DNA from: a bacterium
Lineage (GTDB): Bacteria; Patescibacteriota; Patescibacteriia; 2-12-FULL-60-25
Assembly (NCBI GenBank): GCA_021796435.1
Contig: JAJYXM010000016.1
Location: 564,625-628,624 of the forward strand
DNA length: 64,000 nucleotides
Reading direction: 5' to 3'
The notes beneath the pieces were generated by a model that saw only the letters and a program-made list of their open reading frames with translations, had not been told where the DNA came from and did no database searches. Positions 45,424-53,922 of the stretch are shown piece after piece. The number at the start of each line of letters is the position of its first letter. Position 1 is the first letter of the stretch. The translations under genes and the position numbers were made by a program.

Positions 45424-45825
45424 CCTGAACCTCTTTTGTCATGCCACGGCTCCCGTCCGCAACGCCTTGCTTGCATGGCGGGCGTGGTGACCGGGGGATC
45501 TGGTTTTATATGCAGGCGCTCCGTCCTGCACCCGGCCAGCTCTTTTATGGGCTGTTCTTTTGCAGGGGTAGTTGCTCGCCCAACTACCCCTGCACCCCAA
45601 GGGCGCCCCTGATCTGCGCTTCTCGCGCGACTGATGCTCGCTCACGGGACCGGCATAACTCGCTAGCGCTCAGACAGATGCCGGTCTTAGTCCGTTCGCT
45701 CCATCGTCGCCTTGCGATGCTCGATAAGGGTCCCCGGGGGACGAGCGGTCGTATGCCGGAATAAGTACGGGGACGCCGGTAGGGTACGGTTTCCTTAAGA
45801 TTGCTTTCTGCGTTAAAATACCCGC
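45424..45825. repeat. 402-nt intergenic segment made of stacked palindromes
   Basis: Contents in order: a GC-rich element at 45437-45503 that recurs inverted at 54431-54497; a perfect hairpin GCAGGGGTAGTTG/CAACTACCCCTGC (about 45561-45595); and GACCGGCAT/ATGCCGGTC (about 45648-45687), whose loop AACTCGCTAGCGCTCAGACAG resembles the family A long core. TAAAAT at 45814-45819 is the -10 of glpK. No gene is supported. Confidence 0.6.
45814..45819 (+). promoter_or_regulatory. -10 hexamer TAAAAT of leaderless glpK promoter
   Basis: It ends 6 nt before ATG 45826, with no ribosome binding site. Confidence 0.5.
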
Positions 45826-47298
45826 ATGAAATGCATCCTGTCTCTTGATATCGGAACTACATCCACGCGAGCCATCCTGTACGACGCCAAGCTCATGATG
45901 CGCGGGTTCCATCAAGTGCCTTTGGGCATAAACGCGACCGAAGAAGGGCGGGTTGAGCAGGACGCGATGGAGATCTGGGAGAAGACGCTGACTTGTGCGC
46001 GGCAAGCATTGAAGACGTCAAAGATCAAAGCAGCGGAAATCGCAGGTATCGGGATAACAAATCAGCGCGAGACGACAGTCTTTTGGAGCCTGGTCAGCGG
46101 CAAGCCTTTGGCGCCTGCGATAGTGTGGCAGGATCGGAGGACTGCGCCGCGGTGTCGCGAGATAGAGGAGGACCGTGCTTTGGCCCGACGCATCCGGAGC
46201 AAGACCGGGCTGGTCGTGGATCCGAGCTTCAGCGCGACCAAGATGGAATGGCTGAAGAAGAACGTCAGGAACGGAAAACTCCACGCTTTGGGCACGATAG
46301 ATTCCTGGATCCTGTGGAAACTGACCGGAGGAAAGACTTTCGCGACCGAACCGTCTAACGCCTCACGTACCATGTTGATGGATCTGCGGCGCGGCACTTG
46401 GGACGACGAACTCCTCGAACTCTTCGGCATCGATGAGATCGAGTTGCCGCGCATCCTGGATTCGCAAGGTCCTTTTGGCGTGACAGAGAAGAGCTTGTTC
46501 GGAAAAGAAATCCCGATCACCGGAATCTTGGGCGATCAACAGGCGGCTTTGTTCAGCCATGGACCGATGAAGGATGATGCGTTGGCAGTGACTTACGGCA
46601 CCGGCATCTTTGCCTTGAAGCATATCGGATCAGTCGCGCGGCCAGCGGCTAGTGGGATTTTGACAACGGTCGCTTGGCGCAGGCCGAACAGGCCCATGGA
46701 ATATGCTTATGAGACGAGTGCGTTGACTGGCGGTGCGATGTTGGAGTGGTTCAAGAACGAATTAGGTCTGGTCAAAGACGTGAAGGAATTCAATATGCTG
46801 GCTGAATCCGTGCAGACGACCGGAGGCGTAACGATTGTTCCGGCATTCACGGGATTGGCGGCGCCATATTGGGATCCGACGGCGCGTAGCGTCATCATCG
46901 GATTGAATCGGGGGACGCATCGGGCGCATATTTGCCGCGCGGCGGTCGAAGCGTTGGCCTGCCAGACGGAACTGATGGCACGCATCTTGGGCGAGCAGTT
47001 GGGCAAGAAGATAACTTATTGGCAAGTGAATGGGGGATTGGCGCGATCGAACGTGCTGATGCAGAGCCAATCTGACATCAGCAAGGTCAGGATTTGTCGT
47101 GAGAGCCAGATTGAGGCGACTGCTGTCGGTGCGGCGATGATAGCCGGTTTGGGCGCAGGGATGTGGAAAACATGGCGTGAGCTGGCGAAGTTGGCAAAAT
47201 GCGCCAAGGTGTTTACGCCAAAGAGGGCTAAGCGCGGCGAAGCATTCATGAGGCAATACGAGCGTGCGGTGGAGAGGTCAAAGGGATGGGCGGTTTAA
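45826..47298 (+). CDS. glpK: Glycerol kinase
   Basis: 490 residues of the FGGY family. ILSLDIGTTSTRAILYD (phosphate 1), GITNQRETTVFW, VWQDRRTAPRC (glycerol/ATP contacts) and the FGGY signature region with LARSNVLMQSQSDI are recognisable. It makes sn-glycerol 3-phosphate from glycerol and ATP, feeding lipid synthesis or glycolysis. The only other carbon-metabolism genes in the window are folD and glyA. It stands alone with its own promoter and terminator, with no glpF or glpD nearby. Confidence 0.93.
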   Translation: MKCILSLDIGTTSTRAILYDAKLMMRGFHQVPLGINATEEGRVEQDAMEIWEKTLTCARQALKTSKIKAAEIAGIGITNQRETTVFWSLVSGKPLAPAIVWQDRRTAPRCREIEEDRALARRIRSKTGLVVDPSFSATKMEWLKKNVRNGKLHALGTIDSWILWKLTGGKTFATEPSNASRTMLMDLRRGTWDDELLELFGIDEIELPRILDSQGPFGVTEKSLFGKEIPITGILGDQQAALFSHGPMKDDALAVTYGTGIFALKHIGSVARPAASGILTTVAWRRPNRPMEYAYETSALTGGAMLEWFKNELGLVKDVKEFNMLAESVQTTGGVTIVPAFTGLAAPYWDPTARSVIIGLNRGTHRAHICRAAVEALACQTELMARILGEQLGKKITYWQVNGGLARSNVLMQSQSDISKVRICRESQIEATAVGAAMIAGLGAGMWKTWRELAKLAKCAKVFTPKRAKRGEAFMRQYERAVERSKGWAV

Positions 47299-47312
47299 GA
47301 GCTGAAAAAGAG

Positions 47313-47342
47313 GTAGGGGACGCAGAATCTGCGTCTCCTTTG
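47313..47342 (+). terminator. glpK terminator
   Basis: GGGGACGCAGA pairs with TCTGCGTCTCC, followed by TTT. A second small hairpin with U tract (AGACGA/TCGTCTTTTT, 47415-47434) follows before the mraZ promoter. Confidence 0.7.
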
Positions 47343-47441
47343 AATTTATAGGCAAAGTGGGGAATGGAGTTTTCCACATTGGAACAAAAAAAGAACACTT
47401 TTTAGGCTAAATATAGACGAAAAATCGTCTTTTTATTTGCT

Positions 47442-47501
47442 TTGACCTAATGGGTACTGGTGGCATATTATGGGTCTCGGTGGGAAGAAGTGGGAAATAA
47501 A
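47442..47501 (+). promoter_or_regulatory. mraZ promoter with five tandem 10-bp MraZ boxes
   Basis: -35 TTGACC (47442-47447), 18-nt spacer, -10 TATTAT (47466-47471). From 47451 to 47500 the sequence is five 10-mers beginning TGGGT, TGGCA, TGGGT, TGGGA, TGGGA; four of five carry TGGG. MraZ is known to bind tandem TGGGN repeats at 10-bp spacing in its own promoter. The array ends 1 nt before ATG 47502. Confidence 0.85.
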
Positions 47502-47930
47502 ATGTTCATCGGTGAATTTCATCATACGCTTGATGACAAAGGCCGGTTGGCAGTACCGGTTAAGTTTCGTGCTGAATTGGCGCAAGGCGCCGTAGTCACG
47601 CGCGGTCTTGATCGATCGCTTTTCCTGTATCCAAAGGAAGAATGGGAAAAGTTGGCGGCTAAAATAGCTGCTTTGCCTCTCAGTCAAGCCGATACTCGTG
47701 CGTTCGCCCGGCTCATGCTTGCGGGCGCAATGGACGTTGATATCGATAAGTCAGGCCGAATCACCATCCCGGAATACCTACGGCAATATGCAGGACTGCT
47801 GAAAGATGCAGTCGTGACCGGTCTATACGATCGCGTCGAGATCTGGGATGAGAAAGCGTGGAATGAATATTCAACCAAGACGGAAAATACGGGGAATGAT
47901 ATAGCTGAACGCCTCGGCTCAGCGATCTGA
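47502..47930 (+). CDS. mraZ: Transcriptional regulator MraZ
   Basis: 142 residues from ATG 47502. Two SpoVT/AbrB-like half domains, each with a DxxGR motif: MFIGEFHHTLDDKGRLAVPVKFR and MDVDIDKSGRITIPEYLRQYAG. It forms a ring that binds the TGGG repeats just upstream, so autoregulation is expected. It is the first gene of a short mraZ-rsmH-ftsL group. The left arm of hairpin B2 starts in its stop codon. Confidence 0.95.
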   Translation: MFIGEFHHTLDDKGRLAVPVKFRAELAQGAVVTRGLDRSLFLYPKEEWEKLAAKIAALPLSQADTRAFARLMLAGAMDVDIDKSGRITIPEYLRQYAGLLKDAVVTGLYDRVEIWDEKAWNEYSTKTENTGNDIAERLGSAI

Positions 47931-48047
47931 CCCGTGAAAAAGGCGAACTACTCGGTCTTCGCTGCGCCGTTCAGGTCGTCGTAGGTCTAACTACGCCTCC
48001 TTCGCTGCTCGCTCTAGACCGTCGCATTTCATCCTTTTTAACGGGTC
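47929..48047 (+). repeat. Hairpin element B2 (family B, 119 bp)
   Basis: 15-bp arms with one mismatch at 47929-47943 and 48033-48047. Inner stem CGGTCT/AGACCG and central stem CGTAG/CTACG lie at positions equivalent to those in B1 and B3, with different bases. It fills the mraZ-rsmH gap and ends at the -10 of rsmH. Confidence 0.75.
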
Positions 48048-48052
48048 ATAAT
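48047..48052 (+). promoter_or_regulatory. -10 hexamer CATAAT before rsmH
   Basis: It ends 9 nt before ATG 48062 and directly abuts the right arm of element B2. rsmH may thus be transcribed separately from mraZ. Confidence 0.45.
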
Positions 48053-48061
48053 CCAATTTGT

Positions 48062-49030
48062 ATGAAGAGTGAAAGCATCCACATCGCGGTCATGACCGAC
48101 CAGCTCATGGAGCTCGTCGCACCGCGGGCGGGTGGTTCATATTTGGATGCCACTTTAGGCGGAGGCACGCACACGTCCGAGCTTCTCGAACGGTCTGGAC
48201 CGGACGGACACGTGGTTTCGCTTGATGTCGATGCGAAAGCCCTGGAACGGGCAAAGAAACGTTTCAAGGCATACGGCTCGCGTTGGCAGGGCGTCCATGC
48301 GAATTTCGGAGACCTCGAAGATGTCGCGCTACGGCACGGATGGAAGGGGTTCGACGGAATCGTTTTCGACCTCGGTTTCTCGTCAGATGAACTGGAAGAC
48401 GCGTCCAAAGGTCTGTCGTTCAAAGAGGACGGACCTTTGGACATGCGTTTAGGTTCTGGTGAGGCCGCAAGCCGCTTGACCGCAGAGGACATCGTGAATT
48501 CCTGGCGGCAAGAGGAATTAGCCGAGATCATCCGGAATTACGGCGAAGAGCGGATGGCAGGGCGCATCGCGCGGGCCATCTGCGACGCACGTAAACACGG
48601 ACGGATCACCAGGACGATGAGATTGGCGGAGATAGTCGCATCTGCGCTGCCGAGGAATTACGAACGCGGACGCATTCATCCGGCGACGCGGACGTTCCAA
48701 GCTCTGCGCATCGCGGTGAACGACGAACTCGAAGTGCTGAAGTCGGCGTTGACCGCCGCGGTCGGATTGCTGGAGCCGGAAGGCCGCATCGCAGTCATCT
48801 CGTTCCACTCGTTGGAGGACAGGATCGTGAAACATCTGTTCAAAGGGAACGACGGGTTGGAGATATTGACCAAGAAACCGCTCATCCCGACAGAGGAGGA
48901 GATGGCGGAAAATCCACGCTCACGCAGCGCGAAATTACGCGGAGCGCTAAAGATAGATAAAACCAAAGAAAATACCCAAACAAAAAAATATGCCAAACGT
49001 TTACGCCATGTCGATGATACGGCCACATGA
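48062..49030 (+). CDS. rsmH: 16S rRNA (cytosine(1402)-N4)-methyltransferase RsmH (MraW)
   Basis: 322 residues, normal length. YLDATLGGGTHTSELLERSG is motif I, DGIVFDLGFSSDELED the catalytic loop region, GPLDMRL and RIHPATRTFQALRIAVNDEL the family signature, and ISFHSLEDRIVKHLF follows. It methylates N4 of C1402 in 16S rRNA. Its 3' end overlaps the next gene by 41 nt. Confidence 0.95.
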   Translation: MKSESIHIAVMTDQLMELVAPRAGGSYLDATLGGGTHTSELLERSGPDGHVVSLDVDAKALERAKKRFKAYGSRWQGVHANFGDLEDVALRHGWKGFDGIVFDLGFSSDELEDASKGLSFKEDGPLDMRLGSGEAASRLTAEDIVNSWRQEELAEIIRNYGEERMAGRIARAICDARKHGRITRTMRLAEIVASALPRNYERGRIHPATRTFQALRIAVNDELEVLKSALTAAVGLLEPEGRIAVISFHSLEDRIVKHLFKGNDGLEILTKKPLIPTEEEMAENPRSRSAKLRGALKIDKTKENTQTKKYAKRLRHVDDTAT

Positions 49031-49355
49031 GGCACTCGGGCTGCCTCAACCTATCGGGCGAAAATTGCCTCGCGGCTTAGTCGCTTGGAATTTGGCGATC
49101 GCTGCGTTGACCATCGCGTGCTCCGTGGTCTATGTGATCGTGGTGAATGCGGCGGCTTCGAAAGGTTATGACCTGTCGAAAGCCGAGAGTCGGGTGGACA
49201 GCCTGAATATCGATGCCATGGCATTGCAGAACAAAGCGGCTGCGATGTCCTCGATCCAGCAACTCACGGGTGAGGCCAGCCAACTGGGTTTCGTCGCGGT
49301 CGATAAGGTCGAATACGTCAATCCGGCGCAAAAGAATTATGCCCTGGCTAGGTAG
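48990..49355 (+). CDS. ftsL: FtsL-like small division protein
   Basis: 121 residues: a cytoplasmic N-terminus, one membrane helix (about 30-52) and a short heptad-rich domain (YDLSKAESRVDSLNIDAMALQNKAAAMSSIQQLTGEASQLGFV). This topology and its place after rsmH match FtsL, which recruits FtsW/FtsI through FtsB. Sequence similarity alone would not prove it. A start at 49008 (MSMIRPHEAL) would reduce the overlap with rsmH. No ftsI or mur gene follows. Confidence 0.7.
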   Translation: MPNVYAMSMIRPHEALGLPQPIGRKLPRGLVAWNLAIAALTIACSVVYVIVVNAAASKGYDLSKAESRVDSLNIDAMALQNKAAAMSSIQQLTGEASQLGFVAVDKVEYVNPAQKNYALAR

Positions 49356-49656
49356 CGTCTACGGAGTAATCCGTCTCGGCCTTTTGTATCTGTCGATCAA
49401 GGCGCCAAGACGGACTACTTGAAAAAGTCAGTCCGACCGTCCTTAGTGCAAGCTACGGCGGCGAAGATTCCTCCATCGTGCGTGATTGGAGGAATCTTTT
49501 TAACCAGCCAGAAGAGTTTTCTTCTTGTCGTCCCGGCCAAGCGGAGCGCGAGCCGGGATCTAAGCCATGAGATCCCGCATCGAGTGCGGGATGACATGGA
49601 AAATGATTATACAGAAATACTGAACCTAGAAGTCCGGTTTGTGCTATAATATCCGC
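49356..49656. other. Intergenic segment with structured repeats and a terminator
   Basis: 49369-49420 can form overlapping stems (TCCGTCT with AGACGGA; GGACT with AGTCC). 49467-49503 is a clear rho-independent terminator (AAGATTCCTCC / GGAGGAATCTTTTT). 49527-49597 holds two REP-like palindromes (GTCCCGGCC...GCCGGGATC; GATCCCGCATC...GATGCGGG-type). TATAAT at 49645-49650 is the promoter of the next gene. Confidence 0.6.
49645..49650 (+). promoter_or_regulatory. -10 hexamer TATAAT of a leaderless promoter
   Basis: It ends 6 nt before GTG 49657. A transcript would start at the GTG itself. Confidence 0.6.
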
Positions 49657-50058
49657 GTGAACGTGCATCTTAAGCCGCTAGGAAAGTTTTTGTTGATCGA
49701 TCTCTTAGGGAGCATCGCTTGGTTCCCTGTTTGGTGGTATACGATCGGATTGAAACGCCAAGCGATAAAAGCCGTGAAGTCGTTGCAATATCGTTATCAG
49801 GCGTACGGATTCAGGATTTGGATCAGGAATTTTTTCGTGCCGATGTATGGGCAATATGATATCGGAGGAAGAGCCATCAGCATCTTGATGCGTTTCGTCG
49901 TATTGGTCGGACGGAGCATAGCCCTGGTCGTCGAAGCTCTGGTTCTGATGTTGGGTGTGGCCCTGTGGGCATCTGCTCCGGCGCTTTTCCTGTTGTTCGC
50001 TCTGACGAATCTTTCCAAAGGGCTGTTCATGGATCAGATCAAATTCCTGTTAGGCTGA
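49657..50058 (+). CDS. Small integral membrane protein
   Basis: 133 residues from GTG 49657. Three hydrophobic stretches (about 10-32, 70-95, 98-118) and a basic middle (GLKRQAIKAVKSLQYRYQAYGFRIWIRNFF). I recognise no family. It ends 1 nt before the start of the anchored Clp ATPase, so they are certainly co-transcribed; it may be a membrane partner of that ATPase. Confidence 0.65.
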   Translation: MNVHLKPLGKFLLIDLLGSIAWFPVWWYTIGLKRQAIKAVKSLQYRYQAYGFRIWIRNFFVPMYGQYDIGGRAISILMRFVVLVGRSIALVVEALVLMLGVALWASAPALFLLFALTNLSKGLFMDQIKFLLG

Positions 50059-50059
50059 T

Positions 50060-52780
50060 ATGGATGAGAACAAACCTATCGAGGCGATAGTCTGCAAGGC
50101 ATGCGGCGGCGAACCGCGTCTTTCGGCGCAGTGTAAAGTCTGCGGCGGTGCAGGCATCGGCGTAGCGTCTACTGACGGGTTTTTGGTCTGGGAAGAACGC
50201 GTCGATGAGTTCATGATCATGCTGCGCAAAGCCAGACGGCAGATCAATGCTTTTTTCCATCTGGCGCTTTTGGCCATCGTCCTGATTTTCTTGTCGCTTT
50301 TCGCCTGGCAGGTGAGCAAATTGGAGGATCTGACGGGATTGCGGACGATCGCTTTTTGGTTCTCGGGCCATTGGTATGTCACGTTATTCTGGTTCGCCTG
50401 TTTCATCGGGACTTTCCTGATCTTCCGTCTATCCGAATACTCGAGTGAATCCAAGGACCTGCCGAATTGGGGCAAGACGCATCGGCAATTGGAACAGGAA
50501 GAGAAATCTGCTGCCAAAAAAGCCTTGTTCAGGTTCGATGTGGCGCCGTATTTTTCGCCGGCGGCACGGGATGTCGTGGAAAGCGCCTATAACCTGGCCA
50601 AGAAACTGCAACGGACAGAGGTCACGCCGCAGACGTTGTTCGCGGCGGCTTTGGCCAGTCCGTCCGGAGGCATATTCATGGTCCGTCTGGGGATGCAGTT
50701 CGACGCGGTCAAAGGACCCATAACCAATGTCTTGATGGCTGATGATGCGGGCAATCCGCCGGTGCACCTGTCGCGTGACGCCAAGAAGGTCTTGTCTTTG
50801 GCCTATGCCGACGCGCGCGCCAACCAACGGCGGCACGTCGAGGTGATGGAGATTTTCCTGCAGGCTTTCAAGAACAGCCCGAAGATCCAGGATCTTCTGG
50901 ATCAGTTAGGTTTCCCGCCTGAACATGTGGTGCATGTCGGCGAGTGGATCAGGTTGCGCAGCAAACTCAAGGAGGATCATGACCGCTTCCAGGCTTTGGC
51001 CGCTTTGAAACCGAAGAACACGATGAACCGCGCCATGACGGCGCAACAGACTCCGTTGCTCGATCGCTTCAGCGAAGACCTGACGCTTTTGGCGCGTAAC
51101 GGCTACATCGCCCCGGTCATCGGCCGTAAAAAACAGATGGAGGAGATGCTGCGCGGCATCGAAAGCGGACGGCGTTCGCTGGTCCTCGTCGGAGAACCTG
51201 GTTCGGGCAAGACGGCATTGGTCGAGGAGTTGGCGCGCATGATGGTCGAGGAGAATGTCCCGCCGGAGCTGTTCGACAAACGTCTGGTTTCCGTCAACAT
51301 CGCGCAGGTCGTGGCGGCCGGCGACCCAGGCATGGCGGCGGAAAGGTTCTTGTCCTTGATGCACGAGGTCGGAGTTTCCGGGAACATCGTGTTGGTCATG
51401 AACAACATCGAGTCATTGACCGGAGCCGGACTTAGCGGGCCCATGGATCTGGCCGAGATGTTGGCGAGCGAACTTGATAAGGGCTATCTCTTGGCCATCT
51501 GCACGACGACGCCGCAAGCCTGGACGCGTTATATCGAGAGACGCAGCCTGGCCAATAAGTTGATCAAGATAAACATACCCGAGACCGATTATGAAGAGAC
51601 GATCAAGGTCCTGATGGCGCGCAGCGGGTTGATAGAATACGAGAACAAAGTCTATTTCTCATACGCGGCTTTGGATAAGGCGGCTGCGTTGTCCGAGAGG
51701 TTCGTGCACGAGAAAGCTTCACCTGAACGCGCTTTGGACATAATCCGCGAGGCTGCTGTCTTGGCGCGCAAGTCGCGAGGCGAAAAGACCTTCGTCTCGG
51801 CGGACGACGTGGCCAAGGTCGTGCATGAAAAGACGAATATCCCGGTCGAGAGCATGACGACGAGCGAGACGAGCAAGCTCATGAATCTCGAGCAGAAATT
51901 GCATGAACGTGTGATTGGTCAGGATGAGGCGGTGCGTGCCGTGGCGCGTGCCTTGAAACGGGCCAGGGCGGAATTGCGCGAAGGCAAACGTCCGATAGCC
52001 AATTTCCTTTTCCTGGGGCCGACCGGCGTGGGTAAGACAGAATTGACCAAGGCCTTGGCGGCTGAATATTTCGGCAGCGAAGAAGCGATGGTGCGTTTGG
52101 ACATGTCGGAATATCAGGATAAAGCCAGCGTATATCGCGTCATCGGCGCACCTGGCGACGACCGCGGCGGATTGCTGACCGAGGCTGTGCGCAACAAACC
52201 TTATACCATCGTCCTTTTGGACGAGCTGGAGAAGGCTCACCCGGATATCCTGACTCTGTTCCTGCAGGTGATGGACGATGGCCGCTTGACCGACGGCGTG
52301 GGTCGGACGGTGGATTTCACTAACGTGATGTTGATCGCGACTTCGAATGCCGGGACGCAATTCATCCAGGATGAAGTCTCGAAGAACGTCCCGCTGGAAA
52401 AGATCAAGAGCGGGCTCCTGGAGAACGAACTGAAAGGCATCTTCCGGCCGGAATTCCTGAACCGTTTCGATGGGGTCATCGTATTCAAGCCATTGACCAT
52501 GGACGACGTGAACCAGATCGCTTGGCTCATGATAAACGGCATCGCGAAACGGTTGGCGGAGAAAGGCATGAATTTCCGCGCCGAAGACGCCGCCGTCGAA
52601 GAATTGGCGAAGGAAGGATTCGACCCGCTGTATGGCGCACGTCCATTGCGTCGCGTGATCCAGGAAAGGGTAGATACGGCTTTGGCGGATCTGATGCTGC
52701 AGGGTCAGGTCGGACGCAAGGATACGCTGATCCTGGAACCGGGTGGGAATATCCGTGTGGAGAAAGCGCCGCAGCTCTGA
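50060..52780 (+). CDS. Membrane-anchored Clp-type (HSP100) AAA+ protein
   Basis: 906 residues. N-terminal zinc ribbon C12/C15 and C25/C28; two membrane helices (about 66-88 and 108-127); a Clp N-like helical repeat domain (about 160-300); AAA1 with Walker A GEPGSGKTALVEEL; and AAA2 with GPTGVGKTELTKAL and LLDELEKAHPD. AAA1 has NIVLVMNNIESL where a Walker B DE is expected, so it probably binds but does not hydrolyse ATP. The ClpP-docking IGF/VGF loop expected in ClpA/C/X is not visible after the AAA2 sensor 1 (LIATSNAG). It may therefore unfold or disaggregate proteins at the membrane without ClpP. Confidence 0.85.
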   Translation: MDENKPIEAIVCKACGGEPRLSAQCKVCGGAGIGVASTDGFLVWEERVDEFMIMLRKARRQINAFFHLALLAIVLIFLSLFAWQVSKLEDLTGLRTIAFWFSGHWYVTLFWFACFIGTFLIFRLSEYSSESKDLPNWGKTHRQLEQEEKSAAKKALFRFDVAPYFSPAARDVVESAYNLAKKLQRTEVTPQTLFAAALASPSGGIFMVRLGMQFDAVKGPITNVLMADDAGNPPVHLSRDAKKVLSLAYADARANQRRHVEVMEIFLQAFKNSPKIQDLLDQLGFPPEHVVHVGEWIRLRSKLKEDHDRFQALAALKPKNTMNRAMTAQQTPLLDRFSEDLTLLARNGYIAPVIGRKKQMEEMLRGIESGRRSLVLVGEPGSGKTALVEELARMMVEENVPPELFDKRLVSVNIAQVVAAGDPGMAAERFLSLMHEVGVSGNIVLVMNNIESLTGAGLSGPMDLAEMLASELDKGYLLAICTTTPQAWTRYIERRSLANKLIKINIPETDYEETIKVLMARSGLIEYENKVYFSYAALDKAAALSERFVHEKASPERALDIIREAAVLARKSRGEKTFVSADDVAKVVHEKTNIPVESMTTSETSKLMNLEQKLHERVIGQDEAVRAVARALKRARAELREGKRPIANFLFLGPTGVGKTELTKALAAEYFGSEEAMVRLDMSEYQDKASVYRVIGAPGDDRGGLLTEAVRNKPYTIVLLDELEKAHPDILTLFLQVMDDGRLTDGVGRTVDFTNVMLIATSNAGTQFIQDEVSKNVPLEKIKSGLLENELKGIFRPEFLNRFDGVIVFKPLTMDDVNQIAWLMINGIAKRLAEKGMNFRAEDAAVEELAKEGFDPLYGARPLRRVIQERVDTALADLMLQGQVGRKDTLILEPGGNIRVEKAPQL

Positions 52781-52817
52781 TTTGTTTTAAATCCTCGGAT
52801 TCTCTAAACTAGCCATG

Positions 52818-53921
52818 ATGACCGAAGAAAGGATCTTGGCCACGATAGTTTTTGCGGCAGCCATCGTAGTTGCTGCTGTTTTGTCTTGGTTTTTGGCGTT
52901 CTACAGCCGGCGGATGGCCTGGAAATTCAAGGCTTTGAGCTATCCGGGAGGTAGGCGAGAGCATGAAAAACCTATGCCGGAATGGGGCGGCATGGGGATC
53001 TGCGTCACGATAATCATCCTCATCGGACTCTTGGACGGAACGGGACTTCTGCAACAGAGCAGACTCGATTCGTTGCAGCTTACGGGTTTTCTTCTGGGCC
53101 TTATCGTCCTGCTCATCGGCGGCACGATAGACGACAAAAAACCTTTACCTGCGCATATCCAGATAATCTTTCCCATCATCGCGGCGTTCATCGTGCTCGC
53201 GACGGGTACGAGCATCCTGCAGGTCACGAATCCTTTGGATGCAAGAGGTTTTTCCTTGTTATGGTGGTCGCATGATTTCGTGTCGTGGCTGCCGGGGGTT
53301 ACGAGTTTTCCCGGGGATCTGTTGACTCTCGGTTGGATGATAGTCGCGACTTATACGATGAAGATCTTGGATGGTCTGGACGGCTTGGTCGATGGATTGA
53401 CGGTCATCGGCGCGGGCTTAGTCGCAGCGCTGTCTTTTTCGCCCGCGTATTATCAACCGGCTGTCGCGACCATCTCGGGGATAGTCGGTGGCGCGTATCT
53501 CGGATTCCTGCCGCACAACCGGCATCCGGCCAAGCAATATTTGGGTGAAGCCGGTTCATTGATCGCCGGATTCTCTTTGGGTTTTTTGGCTATCCTTTCG
53601 ACGGCGAAGATAGCGATCGCTTTGGCTGTCCTGGCCATTCCGATCACGGATCTTTTTCTTGTTGCTTTGGGCAGGATCCGTCGCGGAGAACCTTGGTATA
53701 AGGGGGATAGGACGCATCTGCATTTCCGTCTGATCGCAGCCGGCGTTCCGCATCGCATAGCGGTCTATCTTTTGTGGGGCGTTTCCTTGGCGGCCGGAGT
53801 GATCGCCTTGACCCTGCAGACGAGCGGCAAGATTTTCTTGGTCGTCGGTCTGGTGGTGATAGCGGCGCTTTCGTCGTATGTCGCGGGATATAAGTCGCGG
53901 AAAAAGAATGTGGCAAGTTAG
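52818..53921 (+). CDS. WecA/MraY-like polyprenyl-phosphate sugar-1-phosphate transferase
   Basis: About 367 residues with ten or so membrane helices. Family motifs are IGGTIDDKKPLPAHIQI (DDxx), MKILDGLDGLVDGL (NxxNxxDGIDGL-like), GEAGSL and the GDRTHLHFRL cytoplasmic loop. It moves a sugar phosphate from UDP-sugar to undecaprenyl phosphate, the first step of a surface glycan. The HLHFRL loop points to WecA/TagO rather than MraY. TAAACT (52805-52810) ends 7 nt before ATG 52818; ATG 52815 is an alternative. It is followed 1 nt later by the DUF192 gene. Confidence 0.85.
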   Translation: MTEERILATIVFAAAIVVAAVLSWFLAFYSRRMAWKFKALSYPGGRREHEKPMPEWGGMGICVTIIILIGLLDGTGLLQQSRLDSLQLTGFLLGLIVLLIGGTIDDKKPLPAHIQIIFPIIAAFIVLATGTSILQVTNPLDARGFSLLWWSHDFVSWLPGVTSFPGDLLTLGWMIVATYTMKILDGLDGLVDGLTVIGAGLVAALSFSPAYYQPAVATISGIVGGAYLGFLPHNRHPAKQYLGEAGSLIAGFSLGFLAILSTAKIAIALAVLAIPITDLFLVALGRIRRGEPWYKGDRTHLHFRLIAAGVPHRIAVYLLWGVSLAAGVIALTLQTSGKIFLVVGLVVIAALSSYVAGYKSRKKNVAS

Positions 53922-53922
53922 C

